Source: Bradyrhizobium sp. CSS354
Lineage (GTDB): Bacteria; Pseudomonadota; Alphaproteobacteria; Rhizobiales; Xanthobacteraceae
Reading direction: 5' to 3'
DNA: 64,000 nt
NCBI RefSeq assembly: GCF_029051725.1
Contig: NZ_JAACFU010000016.1
Span: 62,001 to 126,000 of the forward strand
How positions within the stretch are numbered: the first letter of the stretch is position 1; each line of letters opens with the position of its first letter. The translations under genes were made by a program, and so were the position numbers. Positions 38,547 to 47,007 of this stretch are shown piece by piece. Below the pieces are notes generated by a model. That model saw only the letters and a list, made by a program, of their open reading frames with translations. It was not told the origin of the DNA and did no database searches.

Positions 38547-38590
38547 TATAGAAAGATTTTCTCTATATCATGGAAATCAACCCTTGATAT
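38547..38590. promoter_or_regulatory. Two inverted repeats upstream of the Lrp/AsnC gene, possible operator
   Basis: TATAGA at 38547-38552 and TCTATA at 38562-38567 form a 21-base dyad with an A/T-rich centre. ATATCA at 38565-38570 and TGATAT at 38585-38590 form a second. Their position in the short leader of an Lrp-type gene fits autoregulation. The segment is markedly A/T-rich against its surroundings. Confidence 0.5.
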
Positions 38591-38607
38591 GGAACAAAGT
38601 TCTTCAA

Positions 38608-39117
38608 ATGACCGATCTCGCCGTCCCGCTCCCCGAGACCAGCCGCCGCCTCGACGCCATCGACCGCAAGATTCTGATGGTGCTCCAGGACGATGCCTCC
38701 CTCTCCGTCGCCGAGATCGGCGACCGCGTCGGCCTGTCCTCGACCCCCTGCTGGAAGCGTATCCAGCGCCTGGAGGCAGACGGCGTGATCACCAAGCGGG
38801 TGGCGCTGGTCGACCAGAACAAGATCGGCCTCGGCATCTCCGTGTTCGTGTCGGTCGAGAGCTCCGACCATTCCGACGCCTGGCTGAAGAAATTCGCCGA
38901 AGCCGTCAGCGCCATGCCCGAGGTGATGGAGTTCTATCGTATGGCCGGCGACGTCGACTACATGCTGCGCGTCGTCGTCGCGGACATGCAGGCCTATGAC
39001 GTATTCTACAAGAAACTGATCAGCGCCGTGCCGCTGAAGAACGTCACCTCGCGCTTCGCGATGGAGAAGATCAAGTCGGTCACCGCGCTGCCGATCCCGG
39101 CGGTGGTGGCGGCTTAG
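38608..39117 (+). CDS. Lrp/AsnC family transcriptional regulator
   Basis: The 169-residue protein has an N-terminal winged HTH (LDAIDRKILMVLQDDASLSV, then AEIGDRVGLSSTPCWKRIQRLE, quoted separately) and a C-terminal RAM ligand-binding domain (about 80-160) with VMEFYRMAGDVDYMLRVV. SSTPCWKRIQRLE is the recognition helix of this family. It likely senses an amino acid and may control a nearby operon or its own promoter. The ATG at 38608 gives the normal length; an in-frame ATG eight codons earlier lies within the putative operator. Confidence 0.94.
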   Translation: MTDLAVPLPETSRRLDAIDRKILMVLQDDASLSVAEIGDRVGLSSTPCWKRIQRLEADGVITKRVALVDQNKIGLGISVFVSVESSDHSDAWLKKFAEAVSAMPEVMEFYRMAGDVDYMLRVVVADMQAYDVFYKKLISAVPLKNVTSRFAMEKIKSVTALPIPAVVAA

Positions 39118-39135
39118 ACGTCACCACAGAGAAGC

Positions 39136-39238
39136 TGTCATCGCCCGGCTTGACCGGGCGATCCAGTACTCCGTGACGCCTGAAATCGATCGAGAAGCCC
39201 CGGCGTACTGGATGCCCGCCTGCGCGGGGCACGACAGC
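39136..39238. repeat. Palindromic intergenic repeat, family C (copy 1)
   Basis: GCTGTCATCGCCCGGCTTGA and GCCTGCGCGGGGCACGACAGC are the outer ends; GGGCGATCCAGTACTCC and GGCGTACTGGATGCCCG are inner inverted arms. It lies in the convergent gap between the Lrp gene and the phosphohexomutase gene. Confidence 0.88.
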
Positions 39239-39259
39239 AAGTGAGGCTAGCCTCGCGCC

Positions 39260-40759
39260 TCAGATCTTCTGATTGTACTCGCCGACTTCGGGATGGGTGC
39301 GCAGCACGCTGTTCACCATCTCGAACATGTCGTGCATGCGCTGCTCGGAGACCGGGCTCTCGACCACGACGACGAGCTCGGGCTTGTTGGAGGAGGCACG
39401 CACCAGGCCCCAGCTGCCGTCCTCGACCGTGACGCGGACGCCGTTGACGGTGACGAGATCGCGGATCGACTGGCCGCCGATCTTGGCGCCCTTGGTCTGC
39501 AAGCCCTCGAAGTGCTTCACCACCTTGTCGATGACGCCGTACTTCACCTCGTCGGCGCAATGCGGCGACATGGTCGGCGACGACCAGGTTTTTGGCAGCG
39601 CGTTCTTCAGATCGGCCATCGACTTGCCGGGGGCGCGGTCGAGCATGTCGCAGATCGCGAGCGCCGAGACGAGACCGTCGTCATAGCCGCGTCCATACGG
39701 CTTGTTGAAGAAGAAATGGCCGGACTTCTCGAAGCCGGCGAGCGCACCCGTCTCATGGGTGCGGCGCTTCATGTAGGAATGGCCGGTCTTCCAGTAGGTG
39801 GTTTTTGCACCCTGCTTCTGCAGCACCGGATCGGTGATGAAGAGGCCGGTCGACTTCACGTCGACGATGAACTGCGCGTCCTTGTGGATTGCCGACATGT
39901 CGCGCGCCAGCATCACGCCGACCTTGTCGGCAAAGATCTCCTCTCCGGTGTTGTCGACGACGCCGCAGCGATCGCCGTCACCGTCGAAGCCGAGGCCCAC
40001 ATCGGCCTTGTGCTGCAGCACCGCGTCGCGGATCGCGTGCAGCATCTCCATGTCTTCGGGGTTCGGATTGTATTTCGGGAAGGTGTGGTCGAGTTCGGTG
40101 TCGAGCGGGATCACCTCGCAGCCGATCGCCTCCAGCACCTGCGGCGCGAACGCGCCTGCCGTGCCGTTGCCGCAGGCCGCGACGACCTTGAGCTTGCGCT
40201 TGAGCTTCGGACGGCTGGTGAGATCGGCGATGTAGCGCGCCGGATAATTCTCGTGGAATTGATAGGAGCCGCCGGCCTTGTTCTTGAACTCGGCGCCCAG
40301 CACGATCTCCTTCAGCCGCGTCATCTCGTCGGGACCGAAGGTCAGCGGGCGGTTGGCGCCCATCTTCACGCCGGTCCAGCCATTGTCGTTGTGTGAGGCC
40401 GTGACCATGGCGCAGCAGGGCACGTCGAGGTCGAACTGCGCGAAATAGGCCATCGGCGTCACCGCGAGCCCGATGTCGTGCACCTTGCAGCCTGCTGCCA
40501 TCAGGCCGGAGATCAGCGCATATTTGATCGAGGCCGAATAGCCGCGGAAATCATGACCGGTGACGATCTCCTGGCTGACGCCGAGCTCCGCGATCAGCGC
40601 GCCCAGCCCCATGCCGAGCGCCTGGATTCCCATCAGGTTGATTTCCTTCTGGAACAGCCAGCGCGCGTCGTATTCGCGAAAGCCCGTGGCCTTCACCATC
40701 GGCTCGGATTCGAAGGCATAGGTGTTGGGCAGCAACACGGATTTCGGCTTGGGGAACAT
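39260..40759 (-). CDS. Phosphomannomutase/phosphoglucomutase
   Basis: The 499-residue alpha-D-phosphohexomutase interconverts hexose 1- and 6-phosphates. It has the phosphoserine loop in VTASHNDNGWTG (about 113-124), metal loop GFDGDGDRCG (about 240-249), the sugar-binding GFEKSGHFFF and a C-terminal phosphate-binding RASSNKPELVVVVE. These place it in the AlgC/ManB (PMM/PGM) group rather than GlmM. Products feed exopolysaccharide, LPS and glycogen synthesis, in line with the nearby UDP-glucose dehydrogenase and glycogen phosphorylase. ATG 40759 (MFPKPKSVLLPNTYAFESE) is chosen; a longer frame has no family similarity. Confidence 0.93.
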   Translation of the reverse strand: MFPKPKSVLLPNTYAFESEPMVKATGFREYDARWLFQKEINLMGIQALGMGLGALIAELGVSQEIVTGHDFRGYSASIKYALISGLMAAGCKVHDIGLAVTPMAYFAQFDLDVPCCAMVTASHNDNGWTGVKMGANRPLTFGPDEMTRLKEIVLGAEFKNKAGGSYQFHENYPARYIADLTSRPKLKRKLKVVAACGNGTAGAFAPQVLEAIGCEVIPLDTELDHTFPKYNPNPEDMEMLHAIRDAVLQHKADVGLGFDGDGDRCGVVDNTGEEIFADKVGVMLARDMSAIHKDAQFIVDVKSTGLFITDPVLQKQGAKTTYWKTGHSYMKRRTHETGALAGFEKSGHFFFNKPYGRGYDDGLVSALAICDMLDRAPGKSMADLKNALPKTWSSPTMSPHCADEVKYGVIDKVVKHFEGLQTKGAKIGGQSIRDLVTVNGVRVTVEDGSWGLVRASSNKPELVVVVESPVSEQRMHDMFEMVNSVLRTHPEVGEYNQKI

Positions 40760-40949
40760 TGAGACGGTCTCGTGAAAAAGAGCCAGGATTTGATGCAGCC
40801 TTAGCGAATGCCGGGCTGCAGCGGAAGGCGGGAATGGCAGCTTATGGATGATAATTGCGGCAGTTTGGTAACGGGGAAATCTGGCCGCGAGAGCGGTCGG
40901 AATAGAGATTTTCTTGAAATATGCGGTCGCCGGAGCCTTTGAGAGACCC

Positions 40950-41462
40950 TTACTGCTCCAGCACCATCTGACCGTTGGCGTATTCGAAGCGCTTGAGGCC
41001 GGAGAGGAAGGAGAGGCCGAGCAGGTTCTCGGACAGCGCCTCGTCCGGCAGCACCATGGCGTCGACATCGCGCACCACGAGGCCGCCAACATCGAGCATG
41101 GCGATGCGGGTGCGCGCGGCCTTGATGGTGCCATTGGCGGTGGAGACGGTGGCATTGTAATCGCTGCGCGAGGGACGCAGGCCGAAGCGGGCGGCCGAGG
41201 TCTCGTTCAGCGCAACCACGGAGGCGCCGGTGTCGACCATGAAGCCGATGCGCTGACCTTCGATCCGGCCCTCGGTCTGGAAGTGGCCGCGACCGTCGCG
41301 GGGGATGTTGAGGCTGCGGCCGCCGGCCGGCGCGATGGACGCGACTGCTACCGTGCGCGGCACCGACGTCGCCGAGGCGGAGCTCATCCTGTCCGCCATC
41401 TGCGCCATGAAGGTGCCGAGGCCGATCATGATCGCTGCGAAGATCATTATGTTACGCATCAC
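40950..41462 (-). CDS. Retropepsin-like aspartic protease (TIGR02281 type)
   Basis: The 170-residue protein has an N-terminal membrane/signal segment (about 3-22) and a single retropepsin-like domain with GFMVDTGASVVALNE (catalytic Asp in DTGAS), a flap region ANGTIKAARTRIAMLD and LLGLSFLSGLKRFEY near the end. This is the short, membrane-tethered clan AA protease family of alphaproteobacteria, which acts as a homodimer on the periplasmic side. Substrates are unknown. It starts with two consecutive ATGs. Confidence 0.9.
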   Translation of the reverse strand: MMRNIMIFAAIMIGLGTFMAQMADRMSSASATSVPRTVAVASIAPAGGRSLNIPRDGRGHFQTEGRIEGQRIGFMVDTGASVVALNETSAARFGLRPSRSDYNATVSTANGTIKAARTRIAMLDVGGLVVRDVDAMVLPDEALSENLLGLSFLSGLKRFEYANGQMVLEQ

Positions 41463-41585
41463 ACCACTTCCGAGCCGAAGCTCGATTTCACCACGCGGCA
41501 GGCCGCTCCGCGAGCGAGGCTGCGGCCAGAGCTGTGCTATTTTGACGAAAAGGATGAGCGGACAGTTAATGCGTGTTCGTAACGC

Positions 41586-44063
41586 TCACGTCCCGCGCGG
41601 CTTGACCCGCCGGGTCGGCAGCGCATTCGCCGGATCTTCCGGCCAGGGATGGCGCGGGTAGCGGCCGCGCAAATCGGAGCGCACGGCATTGTAGCTGCCG
41701 CGCCAGAAACCAGGGAGATCGCGCGTCACCTGCACCGGGCGCTGCGCCGGCGACAGCAGCTCCAGCACCAGCGGCACCTTGCCGGCGGCGATCGACGGAT
41801 GGGTGTTGAGGCCGAACAATTCCTGGAGCCGCACCGCGATGGTCGGCCCCTGCTCGGCTTCATAGTCAATCGCGAGCACGCTTCCGGTCGGCGCCTCGAA
41901 ATGCGTCGGCGCCTCGCGGTCGAGCCGTGCGCGCATCTCCCACGGCAGCAACGCCATCAGTGCGTCGGAGAGATCGCCGGCGGAGATATCCTTCAGCGCG
42001 ATCTTGTCGTAGAGCGCCGGCACCAGCCAATCGTCGCGCCGCGCGATCAACCCATCGTCCGACAGGTCAGGCCAGCTGTCGCCCTCGGCCTTGCGCAAAA
42101 ATATCACGCGATCGCGCCATTGTTTGGCGGCCTTCGACCAGGGCAGCCGGTCGAGGCCCGCGGCGATCAGCCCGTCCGCGAAGATACGCGCTGTGTCCTC
42201 CGAGGGCGATACGGCGAGCGTCGCCTCGGAGAGCGTGATCGCGTGCAGCGCGCGCTTGCGCCGCGCCCGCAACGCCATCGCGCCGCGATCGAACGAGATC
42301 TCCTCGACGGATTCGATATGCTCGGCGAAATGCTGCTCGATCTCGTCCTGCGAGATTTGCGCTGCGAGCAGAATGCGTCCGCTCGCCGCCGTGCCTGTCA
42401 TCTCGCCGATCGCGATATAGGGCGCGCGGGCGAGTGACGAGGTCTGATCGACGGCGGCACCACGGCCGTTGGCGAGCACGAAGCTGCCATTGCCGCGGTT
42501 GCGCGCGACGCGATCCGGGAAGGCGTAGGCGAGCATCAGGCCGGTCGAGAGGCCGCCTTCTCCGGTCGCCGCCTTCTCCGACGCCGCCACCTGCGAGGCC
42601 CAGCGCCGCGCGAGGTCGCGCGCGCTTGCTGCACGCGGGGAACGGTCGCGGCGGAACTGATCGCGCCGGTGCTCGAGATCGACGCTGTCGCCGCCGAGCC
42701 CGCGCTCGGTGATGATGGCGGCGATCTCGGCGGCGGCTTCGCCCTCGCCGGCACGATGCGAATCCACGATCATGCGCGCGAGCCGCGGCGGCAGCGCCAG
42801 CGCGCGCAAGCTCTTGCCTTCCGCGGTGATGCGGCCGTCGCCATCGAGCGCATTGAGCTCGGAGAGCAGGCTTTTTGCTTCCTTCCAGGCCGGCTGCGGC
42901 GGCGGGTCGAGAAACGACAGCGCGGCAGGATCGGCGACGCCCCATTGCGCGAGATCGAGCACCAGCGAGGACAGATCGGCGCTGAGGATCTCGGGCTGGG
43001 TGTAGGGCGCGAGCGAGGCCGTCTGAGGTTCGTCCCAGAGCCGGTAGCAGACACCGGGCTCGGTGCGGCCGGCGCGGCCGCGGCGCTGGTCCGCCGCCGC
43101 GCGCGAGACGCGCACGGTCTCGAGCCGGGTCAGGCCGATGTCGGGCTCGTAGCGCGGCACGCGGGCAAGACCCGAATCGACCACGATGCGCACGCCCTCG
43201 ATGGTGAGCGAGGTTTCCGCGATCGAAGTCGCCAGCACCACCTTGCGCGTGCCCTTGGGCGCCGGCGAGATGGCACGATCCTGCACGGCGGCGTCGAGCG
43301 CGCCGAACAGCGGCACGATTTCAATGCTGGAATCCTGCACGCGTTCGCCGAGGAAATTCTGGGTGCGGCGGATTTCAGCGGCGCCCGGCAGGAACGCCAG
43401 CACCGAGCCGGCATCGGCGCGCAATGCCGAGGCGATAGCATCCGCCATCTGCCGCTCCACCGGGACGTCCGCCTTGCGGCCGAGATAGCGCGTCTCGACC
43501 GGAAAGGCGCGGCCCTCGCTTTCGACGACGGGCGCTTCGCCGAGCAATCTTGCCACGCGGGCGCCATCGAGCGTTGCCGACATCACGAGGATGCGCAAAT
43601 CCTCACGCAGGCCGGTTTGCGCATCGCGCGCCAGCGCGAGGCCCATGTCGGCATCGAGCGAGCGCTCGTGGAATTCGTCGAACAGGACGGCGGCGATGCC
43701 CGATAGCTCGGGATCGTCGAGGATCTGGCGGGTGAAGATACCCTCCGTCACCACCTCGATGCGGGTCGCGCGCGAAATCTTTGAGCCGAAGCGGACGCGA
43801 TAGCCGACGGTCTCGCCGGCCCTCTCACCAAGTGATTTGGCCATGCGGTCGGCGCTGGCGCGCGCCGCGATGCGCCGCGGCTCCAGCACGATGATCTTCT
43901 TGCCCTTCGCCCATGGGGCATCGAGCAGCGCCAGTGGCACGCGCGTGGTCTTGCCGGCGCCCGGGGGCGCCACCAGCACGGCGGCGTTATGCGCCTCCAG
44001 CGTGCGCGAGAGGTCGTCGAGCACGGCATCGATCGGGAGGGGCGTGTCGAAACTGCGGGGCAA
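41586..44063 (-). CDS. hrpB: ATP-dependent helicase HrpB
   Basis: This DEAH-type helicase has Walker A APPGAGKTTR, the DEFH box in VLFDEFHERSLDAD, SATLD, the motif V-like TSIAETSLTIEGV and motif VI QRRGRAGR. The HrpB-specific C-terminal region includes PWEMRARLDREAPTHFEAPT and a PRxWPDLSDDGL-like stretch (SWPDLSDDGLIARRD). TTG 44063 gives 826 residues starting MPRSFDTPLPID, the usual HrpB length and N-terminus. The frame continues to an ATG at 44144, but those 27 extra residues come from a family B repeat and are doubtful. HrpB's cellular role is poorly defined. Confidence 0.9.
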   Translation of the reverse strand: MPRSFDTPLPIDAVLDDLSRTLEAHNAAVLVAPPGAGKTTRVPLALLDAPWAKGKKIIVLEPRRIAARASADRMAKSLGERAGETVGYRVRFGSKISRATRIEVVTEGIFTRQILDDPELSGIAAVLFDEFHERSLDADMGLALARDAQTGLREDLRILVMSATLDGARVARLLGEAPVVESEGRAFPVETRYLGRKADVPVERQMADAIASALRADAGSVLAFLPGAAEIRRTQNFLGERVQDSSIEIVPLFGALDAAVQDRAISPAPKGTRKVVLATSIAETSLTIEGVRIVVDSGLARVPRYEPDIGLTRLETVRVSRAAADQRRGRAGRTEPGVCYRLWDEPQTASLAPYTQPEILSADLSSLVLDLAQWGVADPAALSFLDPPPQPAWKEAKSLLSELNALDGDGRITAEGKSLRALALPPRLARMIVDSHRAGEGEAAAEIAAIITERGLGGDSVDLEHRRDQFRRDRSPRAASARDLARRWASQVAASEKAATGEGGLSTGLMLAYAFPDRVARNRGNGSFVLANGRGAAVDQTSSLARAPYIAIGEMTGTAASGRILLAAQISQDEIEQHFAEHIESVEEISFDRGAMALRARRKRALHAITLSEATLAVSPSEDTARIFADGLIAAGLDRLPWSKAAKQWRDRVIFLRKAEGDSWPDLSDDGLIARRDDWLVPALYDKIALKDISAGDLSDALMALLPWEMRARLDREAPTHFEAPTGSVLAIDYEAEQGPTIAVRLQELFGLNTHPSIAAGKVPLVLELLSPAQRPVQVTRDLPGFWRGSYNAVRSDLRGRYPRHPWPEDPANALPTRRVKPRGT

Positions 44064-44078
44064 AGAACTATCCGATCG

Positions 44079-44193
44079 ACATGCCCGGGCAATAGCGCGA
44101 AGCGCGTCTTCGCGCAGAAGTCCAGGGCATCCACGTTCTTTCAACCGAGAGTGAACAAGACGTGGATGGCCGGGACAAGCCCGGCCATGACGG
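44079..44193. repeat. Palindromic repeat, family B (copy 5, with inner AGCGCGAAGCGCG variant)
   Basis: It opens CATGCCCGGGCAATAGCGCG and closes ACAAGCCCGGCCATGACGG, with GGGCATCCACG/CGTGGATGGCC inner arms. The extra inner palindrome GCGCGAAGCGCG-TCTTCGCG is shared only with the copy at 16981. It lies at the 5' end of hrpB and overlaps the possible upstream start. Confidence 0.88.
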
Positions 44194-44220
44194 TTTTAGC
44201 CCGACAACGACATGCAACTT

Positions 44221-45537
44221 TCAGCCCTGCACCGGCGGCCGTCCGACACTCTCATAAACGAAGCCGGCCGCAGCCATCTCCTCGGGGCGGTAGATGTTGC
44301 GCAAGTCGACGATGACGGGCTGCGCCATGGTCGCCTTCAGCCGGTCGAGATCGAGCGCCCGGAACTGCACCCATTCGGTGACGATGACGATCGCATCGGC
44401 GCCTTCCGCGCAGGAATAGGCGTCCTCGCAATAAGTGATGCTGGGCAGCTCGCTCTTCGCCTGCTCCATGCCGACGGGATCGAAGGCCTTCACCTTCGCG
44501 CCCATGTCGATCAGGCCCGTGACCAACGGGATCGACGGCGCATCGCGCATGTCGTCGGTGTCGGGCTTGAAGGTGAGGCCGAGCACGGCGATGGTCTTGC
44601 CGCGCAGCGAGCCGCCGAGCGCCTGGCTCACTTTTCGCGCCATCGCGCGCTTGCGGTTCTCGTTGACCGCCAGCACGGATTCGACGATGCGAAGGCTCAC
44701 ATCGTAGTCCTGCGCGATCTTGATCAGCGCCTTGGTGTCCTTCGGGAAGCACGAGCCGCCGAAGCCGGGACCGGCATGCAGGAATTTGGTGCCGATGCGG
44801 TTGTCCAGGCCAATGCCGCGCGCGACCTCCTGCACGTTGGCGCCGACCTTTTCGGAGAGGTCCGCGATCTCGTTGATGAAGGTGATCTTGGTCGCAAGGA
44901 AGGCGTTAGCCGCGTATTTGATCATCTCGGCGGTGCGGCGTTCCGTGAACATCAGCGGCGCCTGGTTCAGTGACAGCGGCCGATAGATGTCGCTCATCAC
45001 CTTGCGGCCGCGCTCGTCGGAGGTGCCGACCACGATGCGATCAGGAAATTTGAAGTCACGGATCGCCGCGCCCTCGCGCAGGAATTCAGGGTTCGAGGCG
45101 ACGACCACGTCGGCCTTGGGGCTGGTTTCGCGGATGATGCGCTCGACCTCGTCGCCGGTGCCGACCGGTACGGTCGACTTGGTCACGACGACGGTGAAGC
45201 CGGACAGCGACTGCGCGATCTCTTTCGCGGCGGCATAGACGTAGGACAGATCGGCGTGACCGTCGCCGCGGCGCGAGGGCGTGCCGACTGCGATGAAGAC
45301 AGCATCGGCATCCGCGACCGGCTTGGACAAATCGGTGGTGAACTCCAGCCGCTTGGCCTTGACGTTGGTCGCGACCAGTTCGTCGAGCCCGGGCTCGTAG
45401 ATCGGGATCTCGCCGCGATGAAGCGCCGCGATCTTCTTCTCGTCCTTGTCGACGCAGATGACGTCGTGACCGAAATCCGCAAAGCACGCTCCGGACACCA
45501 GTCCCACATAGCCCGTGCCGATCATAGCAATGCGCAT
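44221..45537 (-). CDS. UDP-glucose 6-dehydrogenase
   Basis: The enzyme oxidises UDP-glucose to UDP-glucuronate with two NAD+. The 438 residues show MRIAMIGTGYVGLVSGACFA (Rossmann), STVPVGTGDEVE, NPEFLREGAAIRDF, the catalytic cysteine in GFGGSCFPKD (near 260) and GLTFKPDTDDMRDAPS. UDP-glucuronate supplies exopolysaccharide, capsule and LPS synthesis, consistent with the divergent acyltransferase and the nearby phosphohexomutase. Confidence 0.96.
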   Translation of the reverse strand: MRIAMIGTGYVGLVSGACFADFGHDVICVDKDEKKIAALHRGEIPIYEPGLDELVATNVKAKRLEFTTDLSKPVADADAVFIAVGTPSRRGDGHADLSYVYAAAKEIAQSLSGFTVVVTKSTVPVGTGDEVERIIRETSPKADVVVASNPEFLREGAAIRDFKFPDRIVVGTSDERGRKVMSDIYRPLSLNQAPLMFTERRTAEMIKYAANAFLATKITFINEIADLSEKVGANVQEVARGIGLDNRIGTKFLHAGPGFGGSCFPKDTKALIKIAQDYDVSLRIVESVLAVNENRKRAMARKVSQALGGSLRGKTIAVLGLTFKPDTDDMRDAPSIPLVTGLIDMGAKVKAFDPVGMEQAKSELPSITYCEDAYSCAEGADAIVIVTEWVQFRALDLDRLKATMAQPVIVDLRNIYRPEEMAAAGFVYESVGRPPVQG

Positions 45538-45730
45538 GAAAAACCCTGTTTGGCTTGGTTAACGAAACCGCAATTCCAAGGCGGTTTAGCATTTTCCCGG
45601 GGTGAGGGAACAGCCCGCGTGCAAAAAACGGCACGGCAATTGTACCGGTAAAGAAATCGTAAGCAGCAAGGCGGCAAACTGCCCCGCGTTCACGCAGATC
45701 CTGGCGGAACACGCCTCAAAAAGAGACACC

Positions 45731-46798
45731 ATGGCACTATCAGGCACAATCGCCGCGAGCGGGGGACTCAAGGCCCCTTCCGCTACGCGTGTCGATTGGA
45801 TCGATTACGCCAAGGGCATCTGCATCGTCATGGTCGTGATGATGCATTCGGTGCTGGGGGTCGAGCTTGCTGCCGGCGAGACCGGCTTCATGCATGTCTT
45901 GGTGGCCTTCGCAAAGCCGTTCCGGATGCCGGATTTCTTCCTGATTTCGGGTCTGTTCCTGCCACTGGTGATCGACCGGGACTGGCGAACCTATCTCGAC
46001 CGCAAGGTGGTGCATTTCGCCTATTTCTATGTCGTCTGGGTGACAATCCAGTTCGGCTTCAAGGCCCCCGCATTTGCAGCGGAAACGAGCTGGCGCGACG
46101 CCGGCTTGCTCTATCTGGAATCCTTCGTCGAGCCGTTCGGCACGCTGTGGTTCATCTACCTCCTGCCGATCTTCTTCGTCGTCACAAAACTGACACGGCT
46201 GGTCCCGCCGCCCGCGATCTGGCTCATCGCGGCCGCACTGGAGACGGCGCGTGTCGCAACCGGCTGGACCGCGATCGACGAGTTCTGCGCGCGCTTCGTC
46301 TATTTCTATTCGGGCTATCTGTTCGCGCCCTACGTGTTCGCGCTGTCGGACCGCGCGCGCAATCATCCCGCATGGGCGCTGACAGCGCTCGCGACATGGG
46401 CGCTGGTCAATGGCGGCCTGGTTGCGCTCGGCGCCAGCGAGTGGCAATTCATATCGCTCGTGCTCGGCTTCGCCGGCGCCTGCGCCATCATCACGATGGG
46501 CACGCTGCTCGCGCGCGTGCAATGGCTGAACGTCTTCCGCTTCTGCGGCGAGCATTCGATCGTGATCTATCTCGCGTTCTTTCTGCCGATGGCGGCGACA
46601 CGGACGCTGCTATTGCGCACGGGCATCATTCCCGACATCGGTGCGGTGTCGCTGATCGTGACCATCGCCGGCGTGATCGGAGCGCTCGCAATCTGGCAGA
46701 TCGCTCTGCGCCTTGGTGGCAGTTTCCTGTTCGAGCGGCCCGATGCGTTCTGGATCGCGCCGAAGAAGACAAGCGCGGTGCTGCAGGCGGCGGAATAG
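45731..46798 (+). CDS. Acyltransferase family 3 membrane protein
   Basis: The 355-residue protein has about 10 membrane segments, an early DWIDYAKGICIVMVVMMHSV with the conserved AT3 histidine, then PFRMPDFFLISGLFLP and FGTLWFIYLLPIFF. This pattern is that of integral-membrane O-acyltransferases that modify surface polysaccharides or glucans. It is divergent from the UDP-glucose dehydrogenase gene, which supports a surface-polysaccharide role. The acceptor is unknown. ATG 45731 begins MALSGTIAASGG; a longer frame from 45602 has no conserved look. Confidence 0.86.
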   Translation: MALSGTIAASGGLKAPSATRVDWIDYAKGICIVMVVMMHSVLGVELAAGETGFMHVLVAFAKPFRMPDFFLISGLFLPLVIDRDWRTYLDRKVVHFAYFYVVWVTIQFGFKAPAFAAETSWRDAGLLYLESFVEPFGTLWFIYLLPIFFVVTKLTRLVPPPAIWLIAAALETARVATGWTAIDEFCARFVYFYSGYLFAPYVFALSDRARNHPAWALTALATWALVNGGLVALGASEWQFISLVLGFAGACAIITMGTLLARVQWLNVFRFCGEHSIVIYLAFFLPMAATRTLLLRTGIIPDIGAVSLIVTIAGVIGALAIWQIALRLGGSFLFERPDAFWIAPKKTSAVLQAAE

Positions 46799-46801
46799 CA
46801 T

Positions 46802-46911
46802 GCTGTCGTCGCCCGGCTTGACCGGGCGACCCAGTACGCCGAGACGTCAGTGATTCGGCGGAAAAGCCGCGACGTACTGGATTCCCCGCTTTCGCGGGGA
46901 ATGACAGCGAC
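46802..46911. repeat. Palindromic intergenic repeat, family C (copy 2)
   Basis: GCTGTCGTCGCCCGGCTTGA...CCGGGCGACCCAGTACGCC is mirrored by GACGTACTGGATTCCCCGC...CGGGGAATGACAGC. It lies between the acyltransferase gene and polA. Confidence 0.88.
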
Positions 46912-47007
46912 AGGATGCGGGGATGACAGTGGGGATAGCGGCTCCAGCAAGGCAAAAATCCCCCTCCCAAGGCTGTCAAAACCCGCAAAAATTCATACAT
47001 TGCGGCC

